From NCBI GenBank assembly GCA_019925095.2, contig CM034392.1:3107501-3171500 (forward strand): 64,000 nucleotides of DNA, read 5' to 3'. A program made the position numbers and the translations under genes. The notes beneath the pieces were generated by a model. That model saw only the letters and a program-made list of their open reading frames with translations. It made no database searches and was not told the origin of the DNA. The DNA is from Dendrolimus kikuchii. Taxonomy: Eukaryota > Arthropoda > Insecta > Lepidoptera > Lasiocampidae. Below are positions 11,718 through 21,554 of the stretch, in pieces (position 1 is the first letter of the stretch; the number at the start of each line of letters is the position of its first letter).

Positions 11718-11970
11718 ATAAAAATCAATGTTTTTAAGTAATGTCCTCCATGCGCTCCTAAACCATTGATCAGATTGTGATGAAACTTTGGTGTGGTGCT
11801 CTAAGGACGCCCGAAAGGGTTTCCAGCTCAAAATATCTATATAAATAAAAATCAAAGTTTGTATGTTTGTCCAATATGCGTTCCTAAACCATTGATCAGA
11901 TTGTGATGAGACTTTGGTGGGGCGTTCTTAGGACGCTCGCGAGGGTTTCTGGCCCAAATCTATCTATACC
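11718..11970 (+). repeat. Duplicated ~115-130-bp unit of a retroelement tail
   Basis: TCCTAAACCATTGATCAGATTGTGATGA occurs at about 11756 and 11882 with matching flanks (ACTTTGGTG, GGACGC, GGGTTTC). This is a direct duplication leading into the family I tail that follows. Confidence 0.65.
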
Positions 11971-12375
11971 TATATAGATAAAATTCTACTGTTCGTGTAT
12001 ATGTTACTGAACTCTTCCTAAAGGATTAGACCGACTTTGATGAAATTTTTTGGGTGTGTTCAAGCTAGCCCCGGGATGGTTTAGATTCACAAATGGCCCC
12101 GCTAGGTGGCCCCGCTGGGTTCCTCGTAAATGGTGGGGCCGATTTTGACTAATTGCATTCAAGTGCATTCGAGAATAGTTGAGATTAACAATTGGTCCCG
12201 ATAGGTGGCGCTGCAATCGGGTTTCAGGGTTTAGGTGATATTATTTTTGTGTGTGTTTCAGTGGGTTTCTGGATGGTTTCGATTCACAACTGGACCCTGT
12301 ATATAGCGCAGCAACGGGTTCTAGATTTTTATTTTTCAAGGGCAGGACAACGTCTGCTGTGTACAGCTAGTTTAG
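11971..12375 (+). repeat. Family I retroelement tail
   Basis: Repeated GATGGTTTAGATTCACAA and TAGGTGGCGCTG phrases end with GGCAGGACAACGTCTGCTG and CAGCTAGTTTA. Other copies: 23563-23745 (-), 28808-29008 (-), 48176-48345 (-), 61488-62041 (+). It looks like the 3' part of a non-LTR element; the class is inferred. Confidence 0.65.
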
Positions 12376-13724
12376 TTATAAAAGAACATGCGTTAAGATG
12401 ACATCTTATCATCTGACTTTCAAAATATTATAATAGAAATAATTTTCTCATGATCATAATCATTGTGATAAACCGAATATTTATTGAATTAATTTTTAAT
12501 AGCCATTTCTTACGAGAAGCAACTCTCGTCACATTCGTTGGATCTGTTCTACAATCTTAGGCCACGTTGGCACTAGTAAGGCGACGCGATAGCGATTTAT
12601 TTTCGCTACTGCTCGCCCAGACAAATATTACACGTTAATACTTAACAAGAGGACAATATAGAATATACCCAAATTATATGATAATGAGCTAATTGGTAAG
12701 TCAAATGATTAATTGTTGTCATCGTTAAGCTATAGCTATAGCTACAACAGCAGACTGACAGATTCAGAGAATTATTTTTTAAAACTCGTGGCTACACCTT
12801 ATCAAAACTTTTTAAATCTTAACGGTCTTATTCATTTTGAATTGGAGTACATTTGAAGGATTATTTATGATTCTTAAAGAAGCCTTCAAACTCACTCTAA
12901 CTCGATATGAATACGACCGTAATCATTGAAATCTTTCTTTGGAAATTTCCACGGAGTCGAATACCGAGGTGTTGCTACTCATCTTAGATACAACTACAGG
13001 GAAACAAGATCTATATTACTTAAATATATAGTATGTCCCAGATATCCGCCATCAGAACATCACGAACCATGAGACGGGGATCTCATCGTCCGTACAATAG
13101 TCTAGTAGAGAGAATAGCCCGCATTAATACCTAATATTGAATAATTAGAATAACCCCTAGTAAGAAGACACAGATGCTCCTTTTACGACAGGATGGACTC
13201 CTAAAACCAGCCCCGTCAGGACCTTTTGATGCGTCTCTGATTCTCGAGGTCCTGACATACGGCGACAAGATGAAACACGGGGGTGGTTTAGTTGGTAAAT
13301 CCGAGCATATCATGGGGAATCTTTACTCACTTACTTACCTTACTGCTATCCCCGAGTGATGGAGTGTCCATGTCGGATTACACCTCGAAAAAAAAGTTAT
13401 AAAATACACTTCTATGAACATAATTATCACATTTTAAATTCACGAGATCGCTATCGCTCTACCAATGTAAACAGTCGTATATTTCACTATTATTACAATT
13501 AGGTTTTTTGTATTCTTTGCGTCATTTACCTTCTATGACTGTCATGGTTGGCGTTTGTAATCAGTAACCACTTTCCTTTCGAACGTCATAATACCGCTAT
13601 CCTTCGTAATAGGACAACGTCGTCGCTTTATGCATTATGTCATCAGAAACGTATTAATACGCACCTTAAACAAATACTAAAGTAAATAAGTTTCTAGTAA
13701 GATATTTATTCATTTTATCCGTGC
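12376..13724. other. No gene; one ~90-bp repeat shared with 16.8 kb
   Basis: 12830-12925 (GAAGCCTTCAAACTCACTCTA, then ATATGAATACGACCGT) matches 16805-16895. The rest is AT-rich with no recognised gene. A slightly GC-richer block at 13135-13385 may be an old retroelement remnant. Confidence 0.4.
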
Positions 13725-13957
13725 GGCCGGGCGGTCCATGCAACACATTTACCCATCTGGGTACCTTATAGTCGAAAGTATGCTGCCATAACAATCTTGT
13801 GTCCCGGCATCAATGAGTAGCTTCCAGTCCCCATTTCGAGCCTGGCAGCACGTTGGTTGCACCTTTTGTGTTGCAAATGTTCATAGGCAACGGTAATCAA
13901 TTTCCATCAAGTGGGCCAATTAGCCTGTATGTGTGCTACGTACCAGCAATAAAGAAA
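13725..13957 (+). repeat. Degraded family B copy
   Basis: GTGCGGCCGGGCGGTCCATG...CACCTTTTGTGTTGCAAATG...GGCAACGGTAATC...CAGCAATAAAGAAAAA. An older copy than most, with internal deletions. Confidence 0.7.
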
Positions 13958-14005
13958 AATAGTGTGTGCTTATGATGACACAACAGAAGTGCCTAGCTTC
14001 AAGGC

Positions 14006-14114
14006 GTGTAACGCTCGCCGAGCGAGTATAGCCATAGAGTAGCAGCGACGCTTTGACTATATCCCTCTCGCTCCTTTAGTCGACTCAAGCTGACTACCCG
14101 AACGAGCGTTACAT
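14006..14114. mobile_element. Small TIR element (MITE-like)
   Basis: TGTAACGCTCG near 14008 and CGAGCGTTACA near 14103 form inverted ends around a ~90-bp core that also contains further CGAGCGAG/CTCTCGCTC complementarity. No coding capacity; target duplication not resolved. Confidence 0.45.
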
Positions 14115-14254
14115 AGCCGAGTGTGATGGATGACGGCTCGTTGTCAAAATAAAGTGCTAAGCGTGCCTAAAGAAGTTTTCACTTCAAAAAATGCAAGTAA
14201 TAATAATTGTTATGGTGTGAAGTGAGCAGCGCAGTGCTACTATCAAAAAAGTTC

Positions 14255-14445
14255 TTACTTACTTTTATAAATGTGAAAGTTTAAAAGGATGTTTGTTGAC
14301 CAATCACGTCAGAATGCTTGAACAGATCTGGAGGAAATTTGACACAGAGATAGATTATGTCTGGGACAGCACATAGGCTACTCTTAATGCCGGATTTTTT
14401 TTAAATCAAACAAAGCCGCGGGCGAAAGCTGGTGTTAAACTATAA
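14255..14445 (+). repeat. Family J-like LINE/SINE tail
   Basis: TTTTATAAATGTGAAAGTTT followed by GGATGTTTGTTGACCAATCA and GCCGCGGGCGAAAGCTGGTG is a widespread insect repeat phrase of the type seen at 20060-20350 and 50310-51000. Confidence 0.5.
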
Positions 14446-14926
14446 GTTGTGTTTACACATTCACGCTGCCTAATCCCTTGCCACTTTCCTGCTCGCTGCC
14501 ATGTAAGTGGGTTTAAGATCTGGAATTGGTAGGATGGCATACACGTAATATCGTACATGACATACATAGATCGTTCATCTATTGCGTATACGCAATATTG
14601 ATGTTTATGAAATTTTAACAAATTCTGCAAACACGTGTCCTATTCACTCTAAATACAAACCAGCCAAGCCAAATACTAACAAACTTGACGTCCATGTTTA
14701 CATTCGCGTGACTACGTAACAGACGTTTTGTGTGATTTGTTAGCGTACATGTTTAATTACGCCGACATTAGACGGTTCATCTCTATCTTTCAGTTTGAAT
14801 GAATCAACCAAAGTTATCATCATCCTATCGTTAAATCCCGGTTCCGTTCTTTTATATCAGATACTCCGGAAAGTGATTTAAAAAAACTTTTCTAATAAAA
14901 CACTATTTATTTAAATTAGAACTTAC
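14446..14926. other. No feature recognised
   Basis: No gene or matched repeat seen. Confidence 0.35.
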
Positions 14927-14939
14927 ACTTTTGAATAAA

Positions 14940-15280
14940 GAGAGAGAGTGTCGGGGTGAAGGTAAGGTAAGGAAAGGAATGCTCCGGTGGTTCGGGCATG
15001 TGGAAAGAATGCATGATGAAAGAATGACAAAACAGATATACAATGCAAAAGTGGATGGATGCAGAAGTCGTGGAAGGCCACGACACACCTTCCATGATCA
15101 AATTAATCGTGTACTAGCAGAAGGTGATGTCAGGAGCCTTAAGAACAGACGAGCTTGCATGACAAGAGTTATGAATGTCAAAGAGGCAAGTGAGGTGTGT
15201 AAGAATAAGCCTAAATGGCACTCTGTTGTTCGTGCCTACCCCGCAAGGGAACTGGCGTGAAGTTATGTATGTATGTATGT
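14940..15280 (+). mobile_element. Family A RTE-like LINE, 13-bp TSD
   Basis: Plus-strand copy with an open frame encoding the RWFGHVERM...[13 protein letters not shown] tail, ending ARELA, stop, then (TATG)n. ACTTTTGAATAAA lies at 14927-14939 and again at 15281-15293, so the insertion limits are exact. It is 5'-truncated at the purine-rich GAGAGAGAGTGTCGGGG segment. Confidence 0.92.
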
Positions 15281-15618
15281 ACTTTTGAATAAAACTGAGA
15301 TTTAGAATTTAAATACAGAATTGAAAATGGATAGCAATTGGAACAGAGATTGATCCTTTCAACCAAATTGAGTCGATTTGGTTGAAAGCCACGAAACTGA
15401 AAGGCCACGACGGTATTCAGTTAAATAAGGATAAGAAAGAAAAAAATTGTTAGTAGAAATAGCGACGGATTACATTGTTGACATGTATTTTAAAATTAAA
15501 GCATATTTAGAGAAATTGGACGTCGCATTTTCAGCTTCTTGCTGTGCCGAAATTATATCCAACACAAGGCTGATTTTCAGTGCAAGGTTTGCACTGAAAA
15601 TTAGCCTTTTTGCATAAA
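15281..15618. other. Intergenic DNA with two hairpins
   Basis: A 19-bp stem with one G-T-type mismatch and a 3-nt loop lies at 15567-15607, and a 12-bp stem (TTTCAACCAAAT with ATTTGGTTGAAA) lies near 15358-15388. No gene. Confidence 0.5.
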
Positions 15619-15942
15619 ATTATCCGTGCAGGAACGGAGAAAGAATACAACTTCCTGCGGCCTGGCGGCCTGTCGTAACAGGCGACAAAAAAACCCACAG
15701 CCAGGTGGTAGGGCATTTGCCCGACTGGATGGTTACCACCTCTGGTCCTAGAGTATGGCGCCACAACAGCCTTGAGTTGTGTTTCGGCATTAGTGACCAG
15801 GTTCCAGACTCCCTTAAGAGAGCAGCAGCGCATTTGTAGCACCTTTGGTGTTGCAAATCTCCATAGGCGATGGTAACCGCTTTCCATCAAGTGGGCCGTC
15901 CGCCTGTCTGCTGAACTCCCGCAATAAAAATAAATAAAAAAA
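15619..15942 (+). repeat. Family B retroposon, near full length
   Basis: It begins TTATCCGTGCAGGAACGGAG, runs through the full consensus order, and ends GCAATAAAAATAAATAAAAA. A good reference copy for the family. Confidence 0.9.
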
Positions 15943-16380
15943 ATGACCCGAATCTTTTATGAATCTAATTTTAAAACTATTTAAATAGTAAATGATAAAA
16001 CATACTTAAATAAAACATAAAAATATGTTTGGTAACTTTATGATTTAAATTAAGAATAATAATAATTAATACTTGTCTATATTGTCATATACTTGTGTGC
16101 ATATTCCGCAGAATAAGGTGTATAAATGACAATGAATTATTCAAATTTATTTGATTGATTCGTTCAAATTGAAAATCATAATTGAATCGTCTAATATTGG
16201 CTTAATTCATTTAATTGTCAGCTCAAAACCTTTTTGAACATTTTAAATGTTCGAATGGCTTCGTTTTTTTTAAATAAGTTTTTGAGCTCGGCTGAACTAA
16301 AATATTATACAATTAGTAGTGTCACCGAAACTTCGTTTGCGTTGCCATGGCGACATGTTTGTTAGTGAATTACAAAAACA
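15943..16380. other. No feature recognised
   Basis: AT-rich; no gene or matched repeat. Confidence 0.35.
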
Positions 16381-16393
16381 TACTTCATGAAAT

Positions 16394-16734
16394 ATTTTGT
16401 TAAGTTTTCGCGACTTGTATACATAATAAAACTACGTTTTAACGGTTTTAAGCGCGGTAACTTTATTTGATTTTGGTTTTTCCTGTTGTTGCGAAGCGGT
16501 AGTAAAATAGATTAGGCTCCCATAGAGTAAATAATAACCATAAACAAAATTAAAATTAAATAATTAAATTTAACAAGTTGGCGGTAGGCTAAATAAAACT
16601 TTAACAATACTCGTTGACACTTGACATCTTTGTCTTCCGTGATCACGGCCACTGAAAAGTGGCCGAAACGTCGGAAAAACCAAAATCAAATAAAATTACC
16701 GCGCTTAAAACCGTTAAAACGTAGTTTTATTATA
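16394..16734 (+). mobile_element. Internally deleted Penelope-like element with TSD
   Basis: TACTTCATGAAAT flanks it on both sides (16381-16393, 16735-16747). The element starts with a ~31-bp leader (CGCGACTTGTATACAT), then ATAATAAAACTACGTTTTAA and CGGTTTTAAGCGCGGTAA, and it ends with the exact reverse complement of that block. The interior (TTGCGAAGCGGTAGTAAAAT, GGCGGTAGGCTAAATAAAAC, GTGATCACGGCCACTGAAAA) is the 3' half of the coding copy at 22241-23428. All coding sequence is lost. Confidence 0.88.
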
Positions 16735-16747
16735 TACTTCATGAAAT

Positions 16748-17090
16748 TGAAAAACTAATTACGACTTTCAATTTATGAATGAATTAAAAATAATATGTTT
16801 TGATTAATAAGATATAGTTTAAAGGCTTATTTAAGAACCATAAAGAATTCTTCAAACTGACTCTAACCCAATATGAATAAGACCGTTTAAATTTTAATTC
16901 AATTTGAGGGCGATTGTTATTCCTTATGCTTGGGGTTGACATAGGATTATGTTACAGTTATTGTGGTATATATAGCTACATTAGCTTATATACATGCCTT
17001 ACCTGTCATTATTTAACATCATTAACAATTAATATCCGCAACACAAACGCTACATCTACATGAAACGGTTAATACCTGTAATATTGTTAC
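16748..17090. other. No gene; shares ~90 bp with 12.8 kb
   Basis: The stretch 16805-16895 matches 12830-12925. The rest is AT-rich without features. Confidence 0.4.
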
Positions 17091-17616
17091 GAGTTTAGCG
17101 AGACTCGAATTAAAATGCCGTTAGAATTACTATAGAGTTTATTAGAACTATACAAACACGTATAACACAGGTACAAATATAACCGAACACAACAAATCCA
17201 AAGGTCGTAATTCAATAAAACGCGCAAAGTCCGTCACTATTAGATTGCTGCATGTACACACGTCACGCCCGTATAGTAGTCGTAGCTTGACTGCCTCCTC
17301 TCTCCACCAGGCCGTGGTTTTATACTTCACAAATGTAAAATGTGCCCGCCCGGCAAGATCGACAGTTTCCTAGAATTAACTTAAATTCATAATCCGCAAC
17401 ACCTGCCTAATGATGCTAATGAGCGAGTACAATAGAACAATAGGCTGTTCTCCACAACAAGTTAGAAACGTATGCCAATAAATAAGTGAACAAAAGTAGA
17501 CGATCATAAAAGGATTACAAGCAGTTCAAATGCTGACAGGTAATAAAATGTGCTTTTACAGGTGTGTACGTGGAATTTGTCTTTGTCGGGGTCGTAAGAA
17601 GGTCGAAGTTGTAAGA
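17091..17616 (+). mobile_element. Candidate solo LTR
   Basis: It starts TGTTACGAG and ends GTTGTAAGA (expected ...CA), with AT-rich words on both sides that could be a 4-5 bp target duplication. About 300 bp of it recurs in inverted orientation at 20488-20790, where the terminus reads TGTTACAACTTAGG, the proper complement of a ...GTAACA end. A TGTTAC...GTAACA terminus fits an LTR retrotransposon. No internal gag-pol sequence lies beside it. Confidence 0.55.
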
Positions 17617-18017
17617 ATATTATCCCAAATGAAACAGTAGCAAATTATCCTTCTACACTACAGTTTACATAAATATTTCGTAACTAGAAATATTAATCAA
17701 ATCAGTATAACCCATTTTATCTATTATCAAACAATATCAACTCTTATCACACCGTTTTTCCATCTTTGATAAACTACTCATATAAGATGTATTTCTAAGA
17801 AACGATAATATATTGTTGTGAAAGCAATGACTGCGGTTTGAAATAAAAATAACCTTTGGTTCGGATTATTGGCACTTGGCAAATTCGTGATATGATTCTG
17901 GACAGCGATCACTTTAATTCTGCACACCAGTGCCTATCTATACTCCTATATGATAGTCATAATAATATAGAACTAGCGGTCGTCCAGTGGTCGAAATTCA
18001 ACCATAATTAATTTAAT
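17617..18017. other. No feature recognised
   Basis: No gene or repeat identified. Confidence 0.35.
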
Positions 18018-18027
18018 TTTGAACATT

Positions 18028-18296
18028 TTTTTTATGTTTAAGGCTTGGCAACTAGGCCTTTAAGCCAGGAGCCGTTGTATTGTAGGCTACAATCGACGTC
18101 ATTCAACGGAGTTCTTGTGAAAACTCGAAAGGCCACATTTGGCTATATAGTTCACATTTCTCGCAAAAACACATAATTACTGCTCAAAAACTATCAATAT
18201 CCTACAACTATTGTTCATTTTAGAGTAATTTTACACATTTTTAGAAAATAAAACTGCACAGCACAACGTCCCCTTTCAGTTCCCGCCAAAAACTCC
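18028..18296 (-). mobile_element. Family E retroposon with 10-bp TSD
   Basis: In minus orientation it runs from GAGTTTTTGGCGGGAAC (right end) to the A-rich end after GCCTAGTTGCCAAGCC. TTTGAACATT occurs at 18018-18027 and 18297-18306. The DNA on the right (18297-18375) recurs at 60777-60855 without the insert, so it was inserted into family M. Confidence 0.85.
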
Positions 18297-18375
18297 TTTG
18301 AACATTATTAAGGTTCTGTTGTCAAAGACTATACTTCTATAATCACAGATTTCGCCAAGGCCACAGTGTTAATTT
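18297..18375 (-). repeat. Family M repeat fragment
   Basis: Its reverse complement, TTGGCGAAATCTGTGATTAT with GAAGTATA and TCTTTGA..AACAGAAC, matches 60777-60855. Class unknown. Confidence 0.6.
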
Positions 18376-18608
18376 GACTTTAATCATAAACAAAAGAGTA
18401 TATATGCGAGTGTGTCTCAAATACATGCTAGTGTGTGTAATCTTTATTCATTGATTTAATGTAATTTTTATGTATATTTTTTTTAAATATTAGCATTCTG
18501 CATTCTTTCTCTATATAAACCATAATTATGCGAAATTTCATACTCTTCTGTCCGCGTAATTATCGTAAAAAGGGGTACAAAGATTTTGTTTCACGTATTA
18601 ATATAATG
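18376..18608. other. No feature recognised
   Basis: Short AT-rich gap. Confidence 0.3.
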
Positions 18609-18777
18609 ATAGAATAGATGACACTTTATTGCTCACTAAATGTACAGTTACAAAAATGCGCGATTACAATATTGTCATGGTAGAAACAATAGGCGGCCTT
18701 ATCGCTTAAAGCAATCTCTTCCAGGCAACCTAACTTAAGGAATAATTGAACCTAATCTAGCTATATATGTGGTGCTG
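18609..18777 (-). repeat. Family G LINE 3' end
   Basis: GATAGAATAGATGACACTTT, TATTGCTCAC, then GGCGGCCTTATCGCTTAAAG and CAATCTCTTCCAGGCAACC. An intact order that serves to reconstruct the split copy at 1836-2746. Confidence 0.8.
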
Positions 18778-18836
18778 ATTATTAGGTAAAACTTAAGCAG
18801 ACATACTTAGACTACATATTTTATAAATTAAATATA

Positions 18837-19017
18837 CATACATACATACATAACTTCACGCCAGTTCCCTTGCAGGGTAGGCACGAACAACAGAGCGCCA
18901 TTTAGGCTCATTCTTACACACCTCACTTGCTTCTTTGACATTCATAACTCGTGTCATGCACGCTCATCTGTTCTTAAGACTCCTGACATCACCTTCTGCT
19001 AGTACACGATCAATTTG
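18837..19017 (-). mobile_element. Family A RTE-like LINE, 14-bp TSD
   Basis: ATAAATTAAATATA occurs at 18823-18836 and 19018-19031. Between the repeats is a 181-bp minus-strand family A fragment, truncated 5' within the ...GTGTACTAGCAGAAGG segment. Confidence 0.92.
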
Positions 19018-19031
19018 ATAAATTAAATATA

Positions 19032-19425
19032 ACTATTAAAAATAAACTAAGTTTTAAAATAGACTCCAAGTCGCTGTCGGCGGGGAGCGTGCCCAAAATG
19101 CTGGCCGCATTTTCATGTTGGACGGCAACGCTGATGCGTTGCCTTAGGTGCAAGCCAGGCTTTTGGTCACGCGAGACCTCAATTATACGCGTTGAGAGGT
19201 CGCGATAAAGGTGATGAGCTCCAGGCCCCCACGACCCCAGGGTTTCAACCCCGAAAGCCATAAATATGTACCCATTACCAATGGACACATATTTGCGGCG
19301 TTTCAGGGCCTCCTGGTGTGCGGCAGCAGCCCAGGCTGTCACGGCTATGACTGGGAGATGGAAAGCCGCCAAAGTATCAACACAAGTTGCGTCCCATAAG
19401 GGGCGTCCTGTCTTACATGGCAACA
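19032..19425 (-). pseudogene. Retroelement polyprotein C-terminal remnant
   Basis: The minus frame encodes GRPLWDATCVDTLAAFHLP, ETLGSWGPGAHHLYRDLS and RQRISVAVQHENAASILG. I recognise this arrangement as the tail of a repeat-encoded protein common in invertebrate genomes, probably non-LTR retrotransposon derived. No start codon or upstream domain is present. The ORF continues to 19648 only because it runs antisense through a different element. Confidence 0.5.
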
Positions 19426-19459
19426 ACATATAATACATATACTTAAATTCCAATACATT

Positions 19460-19700
19460 CCATCGATGCCTGGAGCCAGAAGAAACATTGACCCATGTCC
19501 TGCTTGAATGCGAAGGGGTGACCCAATACAGGGCGAAGTATCTGGATGCCCTAGGTAGCCTCCGAAAAAATTTCGGCAAAATTAAAAAGCTGGTGGAGTT
19601 CCAAGAGGAGCTGGGCTGGATAGAGTTACCCCTAATCCATCCTCGCACGCAAAATAGGCACTATGTCGTCGAGTTGCGGAAACCGCTCGCTTGCAGAAGA
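19460..19700 (+). pseudogene. LINE C-terminal fragment
   Basis: The plus frame reads CLEPEETLTHVLLECEGV then QYRAKYLDALG, the C...HxLLEC tail typical of Jockey/R1-type LINEs. It is only about 75 codons. Head-to-head with the preceding minus-strand remnant, it forms a composite of two element fragments. Confidence 0.6.
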
Positions 19701-19708
19701 AGATTATG

Positions 19709-20023
19709 GTTTTTTTTTATTGCAGGAGTTAAGCAGACAGGTAGACGGCCCACTTGACGGAAAGTGGTTACCATCGCCTATGGACATTTGCAACACCAAA
19801 GGTGCTACAAATGCGCTGCTGCTCGCTTAAAGGAGACTGGAACCTGGTCACTAATGCCGGAACACAACACAAGCTTGTTATGGCGCCATACTCTAAACCA
19901 GGGGTGGTCGCCATCCAGTCGAGTAAATACCCTACCACCTGGCTGTAGGCTGTTTAGTCGCCTCTTACGACAGGCCGCCAGGCCGCAGGAAATTGTATTC
20001 TTTCTACGTTCCTGCACGGATAA
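19709..20023 (-). repeat. Family B retroposon copy
   Basis: Minus-orientation copy from TTTTTTTTATTGCAGGAGTT to TTCCTGCACGGATAAAA, near full length. It abuts the LINE fragment on its left. Confidence 0.88.
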
Positions 20024-20059
20024 AATGGATATGAAATTTCGGATCTAAATGTGGTTACG

Positions 20060-20354
20060 AATATATGAATAACTAGGATATACCCGCGACTACATCCACG
20101 CTTGACTTGAAATTCCCGCGGGATTCGCGGGATAAAAAAATCACACATTTTGTTACATAAAATTTGCTCTCGATCAGTATTTGTTTAAAATAATTCCCAG
20201 AAACATTCCCACGGGATTCCCAGGAAAAAAGGAACGCAGAGATTAAAAATCTAAGAATTAGCTATCGATCAGCGAAAATCGCATCGAAATCGGCCCAGTA
20301 GTTTTTACGTGAATCCCGAACAAACAGACTAACCGACAACCGGACAAGAAAATT
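20060..20354 (-). repeat. Family J LINE/SINE-like repeat
   Basis: TTCCCGCGGGATTCGCGGGA, CCCACGGGATTCCCAGGAAA and GAAATCGGCCCAGTAGTTTT followed by CAAACAGACTAACCGACAAC are widespread lepidopteran repeat phrases. Related pieces lie at 50310-50373, 50696-50990 and 51120-51330. Confidence 0.6.
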
Positions 20355-20429
20355 AAAGCAACTGGAATACACTGTATAACTAATAAATATTTAATATTTA
20401 TTAGTTATACAGTGTATTCCAGTTGCTTT
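20355..20429. repeat. Perfect 37-bp inverted repeat with 1-nt centre
   Basis: 20355-20391 (AAAGCAACTGGAATACACTG...) is the exact reverse complement of 20393-20429, with a single T between them. A long AT-rich cruciform or a snap-back insertion; it follows directly on a family J tail. Confidence 0.95.
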
Positions 20430-20487
20430 TTTTAATAGTTTCAATGTACAGACACGGCATGCTTAGAGTTTTATAATATTATAGATA

Positions 20488-20790
20488 TTGTTACAACTTA
20501 GGTTCCGACAAAAACAAATTCCACCTGCATATCTGTAAAAACACATTTTATTACCTGTCGGCATTTGAACTAATTGTAATTCTTTTATGAACGTCTTCTT
20601 TTGTTTACTTATTTATTGGCATACGTTTCTAGAGAACAGCATATTGTTCTATTGCCAGGTGTTGCGGATTACGTCGACTACGATACGGGCACATTGGTAT
20701 TTGTGAGGTATAAAACGACAGCTTGATGGAGAGAGGGGGCAGTCGAGCGAGAACCATAATCAAGGCGAGACGTGTGTACATGTAAATTAT
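20488..20790 (-). mobile_element. Partial LTR-like copy, inverted relative to 17.1 kb
   Basis: TGTTACAACTTAGGTTCCGA, ATTTTATTACCTGTCGGCAT, AGCATATTGTTCTATTGCCA and AGGTATAAAACGACAGC match the reverse complement of 17230-17616. Homology stops at about 20790, so this copy is incomplete. Confidence 0.55.
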
Positions 20791-21152
20791 TTCGGATTAT
20801 CTCTTAGTTTCGGATAGTTTCAGTTAAGGATATTAGATTTTGAAAAAAATTGTGAAAGTAAAATACAAATACATAAAGATTGGGATTGATTTTAAGGATA
20901 TCATTTGGAAGTCCAATCAGTCATATAAGCATTTATTATAGCTACTCATTTTAAAGCGTTACCTATGGACTGCAAAAACAAAATCAAAATAAAGCTGTCA
21001 TAACGTATCTCATTAGACTCCACCCTTATCCGAAATTATTTAAAAACTTAAAACTTATACCAGATACGATTACAGTTATGGATCTTATTTCTGATATCAG
21101 ATAGTTTCAGATACGATACGGAGCTCCATAACATCCCTGATGTTTACCATCC
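20791..21152. other. No feature recognised
   Basis: No gene; AT-rich. Confidence 0.35.
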
Positions 21153-21164
21153 AAAAGAAAAGAT

Positions 21165-21433
21165 GTTGAGTTTTTGGCGGGAACTGAAAGGGGACGTTGT
21201 GCTGTGCAGTTTTATTTTCTAAAAATGTGTAAAATTACTCTAAAATGAACAATAGTTGTAGGATATTGATAGTTTTTGAGTAGTAATTATGTGTTTTTGC
21301 GAGAAATGTGAACTATATACCCAAATGTGGCCTTTCGAGTTTTCACAAGAACTCCATTGAATGACGTCGATTGTAGCCTACAATACAACGGCGCCTGGCT
21401 TAAAGGCCTAGTTGCCAAACCTTAAATATAAAA
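21165..21433 (+). mobile_element. Family E retroposon with 12-bp TSD
   Basis: It begins GTTGAGTTTTTGGCGGGAAC and ends with GCCTAGTTGCCAAACC and an A-rich tail. AAAAGAAAAGAT occurs on both sides (21153-21164, 21434-21445). Opposite orientation to the copy at 18028. Confidence 0.85.
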
Positions 21434-21499
21434 AAAAGAAAAGATATTTTTCCTGATACTACAACGTGGCTGTCTTCAATTCCTGTGTAAATAGATAAA

Positions 21500-21554
21500 T
21501 AATTTCTAGGTAAGCTCATCGTAAACGGTATGGATGGAGCTTACCTAGAAATTA
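21500..21554. repeat. 18-bp perfect hairpin
   Basis: TAATTTCTAGGTAAGCTC (21500-21517) and its reverse complement (21537-21554) enclose a 19-nt loop. Not part of a recognised element. Confidence 0.85.

Noticed and set aside
19010..19648. 212-codon minus ORF as one gene
   Set aside because: It joins a genuine retroelement tail (19032-19425) to antisense of a separate LINE fragment on the plus strand.
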